A DNA stretch of 64,000 nt, taken from the NCBI GenBank assembly GCA_019894765.1, contig JAGXNT010000031.1:1-64000 (forward strand). Reading direction: 5' to 3'. This document shows, piece by piece, positions 1 through 8,012 of the stretch. The DNA is from Candidatus Heimdallarchaeota archaeon (GTDB taxonomy: Archaea; Asgardarchaeota; Heimdallarchaeia; JABLTI01). The position numbers and the translations under genes were made by a program. The notes under the pieces were generated by a model, which did no database searches, was not told the DNA's origin, and worked only from the letters and a program-made list of their open reading frames with translations. Numbering within the stretch: the stretch's first letter is position 1; the number at the start of each line of letters is the position of its first letter.

Positions 1-65
1 CTGTAATCCATTGCTTCTACTAAGGGAAGTGCTAAATCAAATTGACTTTCTTGTAGTTCTATCAT
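1..65 (-). CDS. Partial CDS (N-terminus only), possible GNAT
   Basis: Reading from an ATG at base 65 toward the window edge gives 21 codons beginning MIELQESQFDLALPLVEAM, with no stop before base 1. It is divergent from the synthetase gene at 157, leaving about 90 bases that must hold both promoters. The opening resembles the first strand and helix of GNAT acetyltransferases, but so short a piece cannot be assigned. The rest lies outside the window. Confidence 0.45.
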   Translation of the reverse strand, partial: MIELQESQFDLALPLVEAMDY

Positions 66-156
66 ATTAAACCTAAAAAAATAGCATCGTATCTTTAGTC
101 TTTTGACTAATCTTGTTGCAAAGATTTATTATTCTAATATTTTCAGTAGAATTATT

Positions 157-2067
157 ATGAAATCTGTTGAGACTATTTGCGAGAAATACGCAATTCAGAA
201 TTCGTTAGAACATGGGGAAGCACAGGTTGGCTCTATCATGAAGATTATTATGAAAGATAATCCTGAGTTACGAAAAGAAGCCAACAAAGTGAAAGAAATA
301 CTCGAGAAAAAAGTCGAGTACGTTAATTCCTTGAAGAAAGATGAAATACAACAAATAGCTCAACAAAAATACCCAGACATCCTCAAGGAAGAAGAAGTAA
401 CTGATACTGCAGAAGACGTTGATTTCATAAGAAAAATCATTAATGAGGATATGAAAACAGGGAAATTCGGTGGACGTGTTCACACTCGTTTTCCGCCAGA
501 ACCAAATGGCTATTTACATATCGGTCATTCTATGTCGATCAATCTAAACTACGGGATTGCTAAAGAATACAATGGATTATTCAACTTGCGATTCGATGAT
601 ACAAACCCAGTAAAAGAAGAAGAAGAGTATGTCAAAGCCATTGTTGAAGATGCAAAGTGGCTTGGAGCAGATTTTAGAGATGAGGTATTATTTGCTTCTG
701 ATTATTTTGATCAATTCTTCGAATATGCTGTTCAATTAGTGAAAAAAGGATTAGCTTTTGTTGATGATTCGAGTGTGGAAGAGATTCGTAAACAAAGAGG
801 TTCATTGACTGAACCAGGCAATGAGAGTTCTTATAGAAACCGATCAATAGAAGAAAATCTTAATCTCTTCTTACGAATGAGAGATGGGGAATTTCCAGAA
901 GGCTCAAGAGTTCTAAGAGCAAAAATCGACATGCAACATCCTAATCTCATGATGAGAGATCCAATAATCTATAGGATTCTCCATAAATCTCACCACAATA
1001 CAGGTGACAAGTGGTGTGTGTACCCTACATACGATTGGGCTCACGGACTAGAGGATTCCATTGAAGGAATTACTCATTCCATTTGTACTTTGGAGTTTGA
1101 AGTCCATAGGCAATTGTATGACTGGTATTTAGATCAACTTGATGGTGAAGATGGGAAACCCATTTATCATCCCCAGCAAATAGAATTCGCTCGTTTGAAT
1201 TTATCATACCTTGTTCTCAGTAAAAGAAGGCAATTACGTCTAGTCAAGGAAGGTTTTGTAAATGGATGGAATGACCCACGATTACTTACTATTTCTGGTA
1301 TGCGACGTGGTGGTATTACTGCTGATGCAATTCGCAAATTCTGTAAACATATTGGTGTTACAAAAAGAAAGAGAATAGTTGATAGGTCTGTCTTTGATAA
1401 ATTTGTTAGAGATGATTTAGACGAAAGATGTCCTAGAGTTATGAGTGTGCTTAGACCATTGAAGGTTATTATTACTGATTTTCCAGCGGACAAGGAAGAA
1501 GAGATCGTTGTCCAGAACCATCCTCGAGATAAGAAAATGGGAACTAGGAAAGTGAAATTCACTAAAATCCTATATATAGAACAAGATGACTTCATGGAAG
1601 ACCCACCCAGCGATTATAAGAGATTAGCACCTAACAAAAAAGTACGATTAAGATACGCCAATATCATCAGGTGTGACAAAGTGATTAAGGATAAGAAAAC
1701 AGGGCAAATAAAAGAAATTCATTGCAGTTCTCAACCTGAAAGTGAAGCATCAAAATCACTTGGAGCTATTCATTGGATTTCTGCTGATCATGTTGTACGA
1801 GCAAAAATACGATTGTATGACCGATTGTGTATTAAGGAAAATCCAATGGATGTCGAAGAAGGAAAAGACTTCACTGATTACATTAATCCTAACTCTCTCG
1901 AGATTGTAACAGGTTTTGTTGAGCCATTTATCCAGAAAGCAGAAGTTGGTTCACGATATCAATTCGAGCGTTTGGGTTACTTCAATATTGATCCCATAGA
2001 TTCTAAGAAAGATAATTTAGTGCTAAATAGGATAATAGCTCTTCGAGATTCTTGGGAGAAGCAATAA
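157..2067 (+). CDS. glnS: Glutaminyl-tRNA synthetase with archaeal GluRS-type N-terminal extension
   Basis: Class Ib synthetase predicted to charge tRNA-Gln with glutamine directly in the cytoplasm. From about residue 90 to the end (636) it follows bacterial/eukaryal GlnRS closely: PPEPNGYLHIGH (113-124), LRFDDTNPVKEEEEY, ITHSICTLEFE, LSKR in the KMSKS position (354-357), and the C-terminal QFERLGYF of the GlnRS beta-barrels. GluRS would show APNPSGPLHIGH or PPEASGYLHIGH instead. Residues 1-80 (KYAIQNSLEHGEAQ, NPELRKEANKV, VNSL) instead match the N-terminal helical region of archaeal GluRS. An in-frame TTG at 103 would add 18 residues, but I chose ATG 157 because homology starts there. The next gene follows after 13 bases. 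Classical archaeal genomes lack GlnRS and use GatDE, which is also encoded here at 59.7-63.2 kb. Confidence 0.93.
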   Translation: MKSVETICEKYAIQNSLEHGEAQVGSIMKIIMKDNPELRKEANKVKEILEKKVEYVNSLKKDEIQQIAQQKYPDILKEEEVTDTAEDVDFIRKIINEDMKTGKFGGRVHTRFPPEPNGYLHIGHSMSINLNYGIAKEYNGLFNLRFDDTNPVKEEEEYVKAIVEDAKWLGADFRDEVLFASDYFDQFFEYAVQLVKKGLAFVDDSSVEEIRKQRGSLTEPGNESSYRNRSIEENLNLFLRMRDGEFPEGSRVLRAKIDMQHPNLMMRDPIIYRILHKSHHNTGDKWCVYPTYDWAHGLEDSIEGITHSICTLEFEVHRQLYDWYLDQLDGEDGKPIYHPQQIEFARLNLSYLVLSKRRQLRLVKEGFVNGWNDPRLLTISGMRRGGITADAIRKFCKHIGVTKRKRIVDRSVFDKFVRDDLDERCPRVMSVLRPLKVIITDFPADKEEEIVVQNHPRDKKMGTRKVKFTKILYIEQDDFMEDPPSDYKRLAPNKKVRLRYANIIRCDKVIKDKKTGQIKEIHCSSQPESEASKSLGAIHWISADHVVRAKIRLYDRLCIKENPMDVEEGKDFTDYINPNSLEIVTGFVEPFIQKAEVGSRYQFERLGYFNIDPIDSKKDNLVLNRIIALRDSWEKQ

Positions 2068-2080
2068 GAAAACCTTAGAA

Positions 2081-3082
2081 GTGACCAATTTGACTCAGAA
2101 AAATACCAATCAATCTAAGATTGAAGAATTATTCAATCAATCACTCAAACACTATGAACTAGAGGAATTTGATGAAGCTCAAAAATGTTTGGAACAGGCG
2201 CTAGAATTAGATCCGACAAACATGAATACATTACTGGGTTTTGCTAACTTTCACTATGATCTATATGAATATGATAAGTCACTTGAGTATTTAATGAAAG
2301 CTAATGAGATCGAACCAACAAACGAAGTAGTAATTAGAAGCATGGCAAACATCTATGTTTTACTCAAGGATTTTGAAAAAGCAACAGAATACTGCGATAA
2401 AGCATTATCACTTAATCAAAAAGATTACAGGACATTACTAATTTTGGGGAGTGCTTTCTTTCAACAGCATAATCTTGAGAAAGCAGAAAGCTTGTTTAGG
2501 GAAGCAGCTGAAATTAGTCCAGAATCTTCTGATGTTTGGTTTAATCTTGGTGTTTTACACAGAACTTTGCGGGAATTTGAGAAAGCATTGGAGTGCTATC
2601 AAAAAGCACTAGCTCTGGAACCAGAAGATCTAATGCTTTATTTTACAATTGCTGAAATCTATGAAGATCTTGAAAACATTGATGAAGCAATCAAATTTTA
2701 CTATAAGGTCTTAGATAATGACCCAAAAGCTTATTCCATTTGGGTCCGACTCTTTGAGTTACACATTGACAGAGAAGAGCACAAAGAAGCTGAAAAATGC
2801 ATGTTGGAAATTTTGAAATTGGATCCTAAAAATCCTGTTATCCTAAATAATCTCGGTTACCTTTATCTTGAGATGGGGGACCTTGAGAAATCATTTAAGC
2901 TTTTAAGTGAATCAATGGAAGCTAATTCTCAGTATCCTAATATCTGGCACAGCTTTGGGGAGTATTATGAAAAGACTGGAGATAACGAGAAAGCTTTAGA
3001 ACATTATCAGAAAGCAGTAGATTTAGATCCAAAAAACAAAGAACATCAGGAAGCACTCAAAAGGATAAAAAAGAAGAAATAG
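2081..3082 (+). CDS. TPR repeat protein
   Basis: A 333-residue protein built almost wholly of tetratricopeptide repeats, about nine 34-residue units from residue 13 to the end. Examples are LEQALELDPTNMNTLLGFAN and YQKALALEPEDLMLYFTIAE. There is no signal peptide or membrane segment, so it is probably a cytosolic scaffold for protein-protein contacts; the partner is unknown. The start is GTG at 2081, 13 bases after the GlnRS stop, so the two are probably co-transcribed. The C-terminus is lysine-rich. It is one of several TPR proteins in the window (38406, 56790 and two decayed ones). Confidence 0.85.
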   Translation: MTNLTQKNTNQSKIEELFNQSLKHYELEEFDEAQKCLEQALELDPTNMNTLLGFANFHYDLYEYDKSLEYLMKANEIEPTNEVVIRSMANIYVLLKDFEKATEYCDKALSLNQKDYRTLLILGSAFFQQHNLEKAESLFREAAEISPESSDVWFNLGVLHRTLREFEKALECYQKALALEPEDLMLYFTIAEIYEDLENIDEAIKFYYKVLDNDPKAYSIWVRLFELHIDREEHKEAEKCMLEILKLDPKNPVILNNLGYLYLEMGDLEKSFKLLSESMEANSQYPNIWHSFGEYYEKTGDNEKALEHYQKAVDLDPKNKEHQEALKRIKKKK

Positions 3083-3096
3083 TTAATTAATTAAGC

Positions 3097-4212
3097 CTAG
3101 TTCTGATGAATTTTTGTTTTCCTTTTCTTCAACATTTTTTCTCTCTTACTTTCAAGTAAATCTACAAATGCTTCTAATCTTGTTTGGAAACCTGCTTCTC
3201 CTGTATGCTCATCTACTACTAGAGATAAGACCGGCATGTCGTGTTCACGACTTACTTGTGGAAAAATACTTCTTGAGATAATTTCCGGCATACATGTGAA
3301 TGGATAGAGGTGTACTAATCCATTCCATCCCTTCTTTTTGTACAGAACAGCATCTCCAAGATTCTCTTGTGTTTCACCACCAACTCGATAAGGAACATAT
3401 TTTACTCCATAGGAATTTGCTATTTGGAAATCCATCTTCTTGAATGGATTCAATCTCTGACCTATGTCAATAAACCTCCTTAATGTTACAGGAGTTTTTG
3501 TAATGACACCCAGCTCGTTTAGACGCTTGAAGATATCTAAATTCAATGCAGGTTCTAAAACTACATAGATTTCTCCATTCACAACAATTTTCAAAGGATT
3601 CGCTTTTTTATCCACTTCCACATTTTCAGCAAACATATTTGTAATAGTTTTGCGTAATTTTCGAATCCTACTCATTTTCCTTGTAGAAACAATGAGTTGG
3701 AATGCTTCATTGGCAATCCTTTCCGAATTTCCCTTTTCAGTTTCAATAGCTCGATATTTAGACAATAATTGGTCTGTTAAATCCGTTAAACGATTTTTGA
3801 CCCAAGTAATTTGAAAAGCTCTAATTATTTGTAAAGTATTCAAACCAACACTAAGGCTCTTCATAACTTGTAAAATATCTCTCGTACTTTCATAATCTAT
3901 TCTTACCCATTTACAATCATAGCCCAAATCCTCTAGAATAATTTTTTGAACTTGCCAATAAAAGCGAAAGCGACAATAGCCATTCCCTCCACCCATTCCT
4001 AATTCATCAGCCCCACGATCTAAACTTTCGATAAAAGTACCTAATGTGAGTTTGAAAGGTGTACAGACGAATTCCGGTGAATATCTGGATCCAAGTTGAA
4101 ATGTTCTCTTACTCGGTACATTTGGAATGACTAAGTCGTATCTTCCTATCTCGTGAAATAATGACACGAAGACGTGTTTAAGAGACCCGAAGTGTGGGAA
4201 CGTGAATGGCAT
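3097..4212 (-). CDS. COG3581/HgdB-like protein (2-hydroxyacyl-CoA dehydratase-related)
   Basis: A 371-residue protein. The N-terminal half has FPHFGSLKHVF, LGSRYSPEFVCTPFKLTLG and ADELGMGGGNGYCRFRFY, the pattern of COG3581, the partner of DUF2229 proteins and a distant relative of the Fe-S components of 2-hydroxyglutaryl-CoA dehydratase. Cysteines in EFVCTPFK and GYCRFR are candidate cluster ligands. Its start overlaps the end of the upstream gene (4178-5203) by 35 bases, so the two form an operon. In many organisms these modules are fused to, or sit beside, a BadF/HgdC-type activator ATPase; none is visible here. The substrate is unknown. Confidence 0.75.
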   Translation of the reverse strand: MPFTFPHFGSLKHVFVSLFHEIGRYDLVIPNVPSKRTFQLGSRYSPEFVCTPFKLTLGTFIESLDRGADELGMGGGNGYCRFRFYWQVQKIILEDLGYDCKWVRIDYESTRDILQVMKSLSVGLNTLQIIRAFQITWVKNRLTDLTDQLLSKYRAIETEKGNSERIANEAFQLIVSTRKMSRIRKLRKTITNMFAENVEVDKKANPLKIVVNGEIYVVLEPALNLDIFKRLNELGVITKTPVTLRRFIDIGQRLNPFKKMDFQIANSYGVKYVPYRVGGETQENLGDAVLYKKKGWNGLVHLYPFTCMPEIISRSIFPQVSREHDMPVLSLVVDEHTGEAGFQTRLEAFVDLLESKREKMLKKRKTKIHQN

Positions 4213-5203
4213 CTTTTTCTTTCCTCCATCTTAACATATCGACAAATGCTTCTATTCGAGTTTTCATTCCTGCTTCCGCAGTTAAATCATCTAAGACTAG
4301 CTGTAATAAAGGAATATCTTGTCTTTGTAATGCAAACCTATTTGCTAATTCCCCTGCTAATGAATCAGGACCACAACTGAAGATCATTAAATGAATTATA
4401 CCATCAACACTTCCATTTTCAAGGAAATACATGATTGTCCCTAAAATCTCGCGTTCAAATTCAAAGTATAGTCGATTTTCTAATTTGTCTAATTGCTCAT
4501 CAATAAGTTCTCTTGGCATTTGTTCAGAAGTAATTACATCCGCACCATATGATTGTAATTTCCCACGAATATCTAGAGAACAAAAACTATCATTAATAAC
4601 ATAAGTATGTCCAACTAGAGCAATTTTCAGTGTTCTTTCATCTTTTAATTCATCAGGGGAATCATTTAGAAGAATAGCTGATTGCTCCCATTGATGAAGT
4701 GTATCGATATCAATAATCAATTTCTTTTTGTATTCTTTATCAGCTTCCAATGCTTTTCTCATGGCTCTAATTATTCGGAAAGGATTCTTTGTAAAAATGA
4801 AACCAACTTTGAGAACTTCTTTGAAAAAATCAAATTTCCCATGACCATACTTTGCCATATTGAAATGAGGGGCGATTAATTCAGGTAAATCCGGATAGAG
4901 AGAACGTAAGACATCAGCTAAACCAATAAATTTGGGGCACCCCATGTCAGTTTTGTGTTTACTCCCAAATCTTGGGACGAAAAGATAATCAACTTTATCC
5001 TTTAATTCCATAATATGTCCATGAAGGATTTTAGTTGAATAACAATCCTCATCCGGAGCGATTTCAATAGCTACTTCTCTTACATTCTTATTTGTTTCCG
5101 GTGAAACTACCACTGTTGCTCCTAATTGCGTGAAAAACGTTTCCCACATTGTGGCAAATTTGTAATAAATTAATGCTCGAGGTATACCTACCCTCTTGGA
5201 CAT
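4178..5203 (-). CDS. DUF2229/COG3580 protein (acyl-CoA dehydratase activase-related)
   Basis: A 341-residue protein starting MSKRVGIPRALIYYKF, followed by WETFFTQLGATVVVSPETNK, DEDCYSTKILHGHI, DYLFVPRF and a conserved CPKF. This is the DUF2229 signature. Cysteines in DEDCYSTK and GCPKF and a later FSCGPDS could bind an Fe-S cluster. It is the first gene of a two-gene operon with the COG3581-like gene. Family members are linked to HgdC-type activators of radical dehydratases, but no biochemical role is established for the stand-alone pair, so I assign only the family. Confidence 0.8.
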   Translation of the reverse strand: MSKRVGIPRALIYYKFATMWETFFTQLGATVVVSPETNKNVREVAIEIAPDEDCYSTKILHGHIMELKDKVDYLFVPRFGSKHKTDMGCPKFIGLADVLRSLYPDLPELIAPHFNMAKYGHGKFDFFKEVLKVGFIFTKNPFRIIRAMRKALEADKEYKKKLIIDIDTLHQWEQSAILLNDSPDELKDERTLKIALVGHTYVINDSFCSLDIRGKLQSYGADVITSEQMPRELIDEQLDKLENRLYFEFEREILGTIMYFLENGSVDGIIHLMIFSCGPDSLAGELANRFALQRQDIPLLQLVLDDLTAEAGMKTRIEAFVDMLRWRKEKDAIHVPTLRVS

Positions 5204-5288
5204 TGACTATCCATCCCGAATGTTTTAAGTTTTTTTTAATTGGTATTTTAGTATTTGTTTTTTATTATTTTAGTATTCTTGTGAAAAA

Positions 5289-5762
5289 TCATTCGCTAGG
5301 CTGAGATTTCTGAATAAGAATCAATTGTCCTAAGTGATAGGAGTTATGTTGAAGAAGAATCTGCATGATTTTATACTTTTGAACATTACTCCATGAAGGA
5401 GTAGGATGAGAGAGATCAAGTGTCTCGACTAATTTCGCAACAGTTTCCAAACCAGCAAGAAATTGCTTTTTATGAGTACTGAATGTTTTCTCATCACAAT
5501 CATTCTCCGGAAATGATTTCAGCTCAATATTCTCCTTAAATGATGTATCATCATCTAATAACAACATGATAAGTAATTTCTGCCAAAAAATCATGTGGTA
5601 AAAGATTTCCCAAATAGTAGATACATTTGGGGCAATTCGGTGATTAACAATACTAAATGGAAGCTTTTCTATAGCTTCCTTGGTGTTGAGATGAGTATCC
5701 CCACCAATAAGGCCATCTTTCAAATGAAACTTTAATTCTTTAAGAAATTCTTCAGAAGTCAT
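5289..5762 (-). CDS. DinB-like four-helix protein
   Basis: A 157-residue protein with the DinB/YfiT architecture: a central IFYHMIFWQK and a C-terminal HNSYHLGQLILIQ helix. The three histidines (YHM, HNSYH) fit the metal triad of the superfamily. Members include metal-dependent thiol S-transferases using bacillithiol or mycothiol, but most have unknown substrates. It starts at ATG 5762 and stands alone, divergent from the surface-protein gene at 5882. Confidence 0.75.
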   Translation of the reverse strand: MTSEEFLKELKFHLKDGLIGGDTHLNTKEAIEKLPFSIVNHRIAPNVSTIWEIFYHMIFWQKLLIMLLLDDDTSFKENIELKSFPENDCDEKTFSTHKKQFLAGLETVAKLVETLDLSHPTPSWSNVQKYKIMQILLQHNSYHLGQLILIQKSQPSE

Positions 5763-5837
5763 TTTACTCTAGACCACAATAATGAAGATAACTAATAAAA
5801 CCATTTTGTTGTTAAAAACCAAGAGCAACAAGTAGAA

Positions 5838-5850
5838 TTTTAACTATATA
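5838..5850 (+). promoter_or_regulatory. TATA box of the beta-helix surface protein
   Basis: TTTAACTATATA lies about 35 bases before the TTG start at 5882, with a weak GGTGA ribosome-binding sequence at 5871-5875. Spacing fits an archaeal promoter with a very short leader. Confidence 0.45.
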
Positions 5851-5881
5851 TCGTTTTATGATAATATAAGGGTGAATTGTT

Positions 5882-6859
5882 TTGAAGAAAGAGAGATTTT
5901 TCACAGGAGTTATACTAATATTTCTTTTAGGATTTATAACTCAGCATTGGAATTTTGCTAGTGGTTTTGAAAGAGATGAAAACAGACAAACAAATCTAAA
6001 GAATTCAATTTTGAATCTTGTTGAACATGCACCAATTCTGATCGATTCAAATAATGATTTTGAGACTCTTAATTTCACAGGAGAAGGAACTGAAATTGAA
6101 CCGTATTTAATTACTAATCTTTTTATAAATTCTTCAGGAGTAATTAATGGAATTGAAGTTCACAATACAAATGTTCATTTTGAAATAAAAAATTGCACGA
6201 TATTAACTGATTATATTGCCATTCTTTTGAGTGCTACAGCTGCAAGTACAGTGAAAATTATCAATAATACTTGCATATCAAAATTAGGGGATGGAGCAGG
6301 AGTTGGAGTAACTGGGACGTATGGCTGCACAATTACTGATAATGAATTTGCCTATTTTATGCAAGGGATTCACCTAAACCATGCACACAATAATATTATA
6401 GAAAATAATGTCATCATAGCGAGTAATTATCAAGGGATAAACATACGGAACTCAAATTATAATGAAATAACATATAATAGAGTAGAGAACTCACAACAAC
6501 ACGGTTTAGCATTTGTTGGATTCTCACATACTAATGAAATTCATCACAATACTTTCATCAATAATTCAAAAGTAGAAGTATACACTATTGATGGTGAGAG
6601 AACAGGGACAATAATGAGTCAAGGATACGATGAAGGATCAGCTAATACCTGGTATAATGAAGATGGTAAGTATGGAAATCATTGGTCAGACCTAGAAGGA
6701 AGAAAAACCTATCCAATAGATGGTCCTGCAGAAGCTGAAGACATTTATCCGTTAGAACTAACTTATAATGAATCAGTGTTTATACCATTGGTAACATTTC
6801 TGCTTTCCTTTACTAGCATAAGCTGTTTACTAATAGTATTAACCAAGAGAAGAAAATAA
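5882..6859 (+). CDS. Membrane-anchored right-handed beta-helix (NosD-like) surface protein
   Basis: A 325-residue secreted protein. Residues 1-28 form a signal peptide (KK, then hydrophobic TGVILIFLLGFI). The body (90-230) carries Asn-rich parallel beta-helix repeats such as NNTCISK, TDNEFAYF, NNIIENNVIIAS, YNEITYNRVENS and TNEIHHNTFINNS, typical of the NosD/PbH1 group. A C-terminal helix (FIPLVTFLLSFTSISCLLIVL) followed by TKRRK anchors it with most of the protein outside. Such folds bind or cleave polysaccharides, but no catalytic residues are identifiable, so the role is open. The start is TTG. Confidence 0.8.
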   Translation: MKKERFFTGVILIFLLGFITQHWNFASGFERDENRQTNLKNSILNLVEHAPILIDSNNDFETLNFTGEGTEIEPYLITNLFINSSGVINGIEVHNTNVHFEIKNCTILTDYIAILLSATAASTVKIINNTCISKLGDGAGVGVTGTYGCTITDNEFAYFMQGIHLNHAHNNIIENNVIIASNYQGINIRNSNYNEITYNRVENSQQHGLAFVGFSHTNEIHHNTFINNSKVEVYTIDGERTGTIMSQGYDEGSANTWYNEDGKYGNHWSDLEGRKTYPIDGPAEAEDIYPLELTYNESVFIPLVTFLLSFTSISCLLIVLTKRRK

Positions 6860-6925
6860 ATTTGTTGTATGTGACTGGAAGACATTTATTAATTCATAAT
6901 TTTTAGTTTTACTAGGGAGAATATT

Positions 6926-7420
6926 TTGAAAGTAATTGTTGTATATTATTCAAAAACTGGGAATACAAAAAGTATAGCGGAAATAATCGCAGAGAAAAGT
7001 AAAGCAAAGATCATACCAATTAATCTATTCGAGAAGAAGGGAAGAGGAACAGAAGAAGAGCGGTTGAAAGAAGCGGAATTATTCCAACTAGCACTCGACG
7101 AAAGTGAGAATGCTGATCTATTGTTTATTGGAACATCTACTAGTTTCAAGCAAGCACAATCTAAAATAAGAAGATTTACAAAATCAGTTAATGCGAAAAA
7201 TATAGGCTTATTCTGTACTTTTACCAAAGATGTTGGAATTACACTAACAGAATTAGAAGAAATCTTGAGTGAGAATAATATTACAATCATTGGAATGCAA
7301 GAATTTGGTGGATTAAAAACCGGACAATTCAAAGAACTAGTAGATGAAGAAAGAAAAAAATATATAAAAAAAGCAGAAAAATTCGCAAAACAATGTCTTG
7401 AAAAAATAAAAGAACCATAA
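6926..7420 (+). CDS. Flavodoxin-family protein
   Basis: A 164-residue cytosolic protein with the flavodoxin fold. The FMN phosphate loop YSKTGNTKS is at residues 8-16, a second loop GTSTSFKQAQSK near 70, and GLFCTFTKDVG near 98. Its length fits short flavodoxins, single-electron or hydride carriers. The start is TTG at 6926 with AGGGAGA about 7 bases upstream. It lies 66 bases before tRNA-Gln. Asn/Glu-rich linkers make it closer to flavodoxin-domain oxidoreductases than to classical soluble flavodoxins. Confidence 0.85.
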   Translation: MKVIVVYYSKTGNTKSIAEIIAEKSKAKIIPINLFEKKGRGTEEERLKEAELFQLALDESENADLLFIGTSTSFKQAQSKIRRFTKSVNAKNIGLFCTFTKDVGITLTELEEILSENNITIIGMQEFGGLKTGQFKELVDEERKKYIKKAEKFAKQCLEKIKEP

Positions 7421-7444
7421 AAATAGGATTAACAATCTCGAAAG

Positions 7445-7458
7445 AAAAATTTAAAACC
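7445..7458 (+). promoter_or_regulatory. TATA/BRE element of tRNA-Gln
   Basis: AAAAATTTAAAACC, with core TTTAAAA at 7450-7456, sits about 30 bases upstream of the tRNA 5' end at 7486, the expected TATA-to-start spacing in archaea. Confidence 0.6.
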
Positions 7459-7485
7459 AAAGGTAAAGGAATAAAAATACAAAAT

Positions 7486-7588
7486 AGACCCGTAGTGTAG
7501 CGGCCCAGCATCGGGGACTTTGAAAGAAGTCCGGATGGCTCGGATTCCCAAGAATCCCTGGACGAGAGTTCAAATCTCTCCGGGTCTA
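7486..7588 (+). tRNA. tRNA-Gln (anticodon TTG) with intron
   Basis: The acceptor strand AGACCCG (7486-7492) pairs perfectly with CGGGTCT (7581-7587). The D-stem is GTGT/GCAT. The anticodon stem GGGGA (7513-7517) pairs with TCCCT (7555-7559), and the T-arm is GAGAG-TTCAAAT-CTCTC. The discriminator is A7588, followed directly by an encoded CCA (7589-7591). With a 30-base intron removed, the mature tRNA is 73 nt with loop CTTTGAA and anticodon TTG (7520-7522). The A1-U72 first pair is usual for archaeal tRNA-Gln. The same window encodes GlnRS and GatDE, the two enzymes that could act on it. Confidence 0.9.
7524..7553 (+). other. Archaeal tRNA intron (30 nt, position 37/38)
   Basis: The insertion lies at the canonical site one base 3' of the anticodon. 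In the precursor, TTTG (7519-7522) can pair with CAAG in the intron, leaving an AAA bulge on the 5' side. An inner stem GAAGTCCG/CGGATTCC with one mismatch closes a seven-base loop. This is a relaxed bulge-helix-bulge, the substrate of archaeal splicing endonuclease. The exact cut may shift by one base without changing the mature tRNA. Confidence 0.8.
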
Positions 7589-7661
7589 CCATTTATATTT
7601 TCTTTTTGAGAGAAAGCTTTTTCACACATATTATTCCGCTATATTTAAGGCGGGAATTTTC

Positions 7662-8012
7662 TTGGCGTCTTCTACTACAGCACTACTGAAAGACATTGAA
7701 CATAGGATTTTTCTTGGAAAATATAATGATGCATTAACATTAATTGACGACTTATTGGAAAAGGAGGATCTTAGCAAGAACGAATTATTATTTCTTAATT
7801 TCTACAAAAGTGATATTGTAACCAGAAAGGGTGAGTTTCAAGAGTCTATAGAAATCATTGAAGGCGTGTTAAAAGATAGTAAAGGAATGACTGATTAATT
7901 GCTTCCTTTAGATGCTCTTATCGTTAATGCAAGTTCATTAACTAGACTTGGGAATCATAAAGAAGCATATACATGTTATGAAAAAATTGTGTATGTAGTA
8001 ACTAAGAGGTAA
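7662..8012 (+). pseudogene. Decayed TPR-protein gene fragment
   Basis: A TTG at 7662 opens 78 codons encoding TPR-like helices (DIEHRIFLGKYNDALTLIDD, LNFYKSDIVTRKGEFQESIE). An in-frame TAA at 7896-7898 interrupts them. The same frame then continues with recognisable TPR sequence (NASSLTRLGNHKEAYTCYEK) to a second stop at 8010-8012. The fragment resembles the start of the broken TPR gene at 19599. A TATA-like TATATTTAAG at 7640-7649 suits a leaderless transcript. The tail overlaps the 3' end of the convergent MFS gene by 11 bases. I read it as a degraded paralog; a sequencing error at the stop is possible, but the 3' end is missing anyway. Confidence 0.6.

Noticed and set aside
1167..1595. 142-codon open frame on the minus strand
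   Set aside because: It lies wholly inside the GlnRS gene and its translation resembles no protein; an opposite-strand shadow.
157..2067. Annotating the synthetase as archaeal GluRS because of its N-terminus
   Set aside because: The catalytic and anticodon-binding regions carry GlnRS-specific motifs throughout (PPEPNGYLHIGH, ITHSICTLEF, QFERLGYF); only the first 80 residues look GluRS-like.
7486..7588. tRNA-Ser with long variable arm, using the GGACTT/AAGTCC hairpin as anticodon arm
   Set aside because: The loop would be six bases, the total of 103 bases is too long for a type II tRNA, and the remaining bases do not form a proper variable arm. The intron model pairs every stem.
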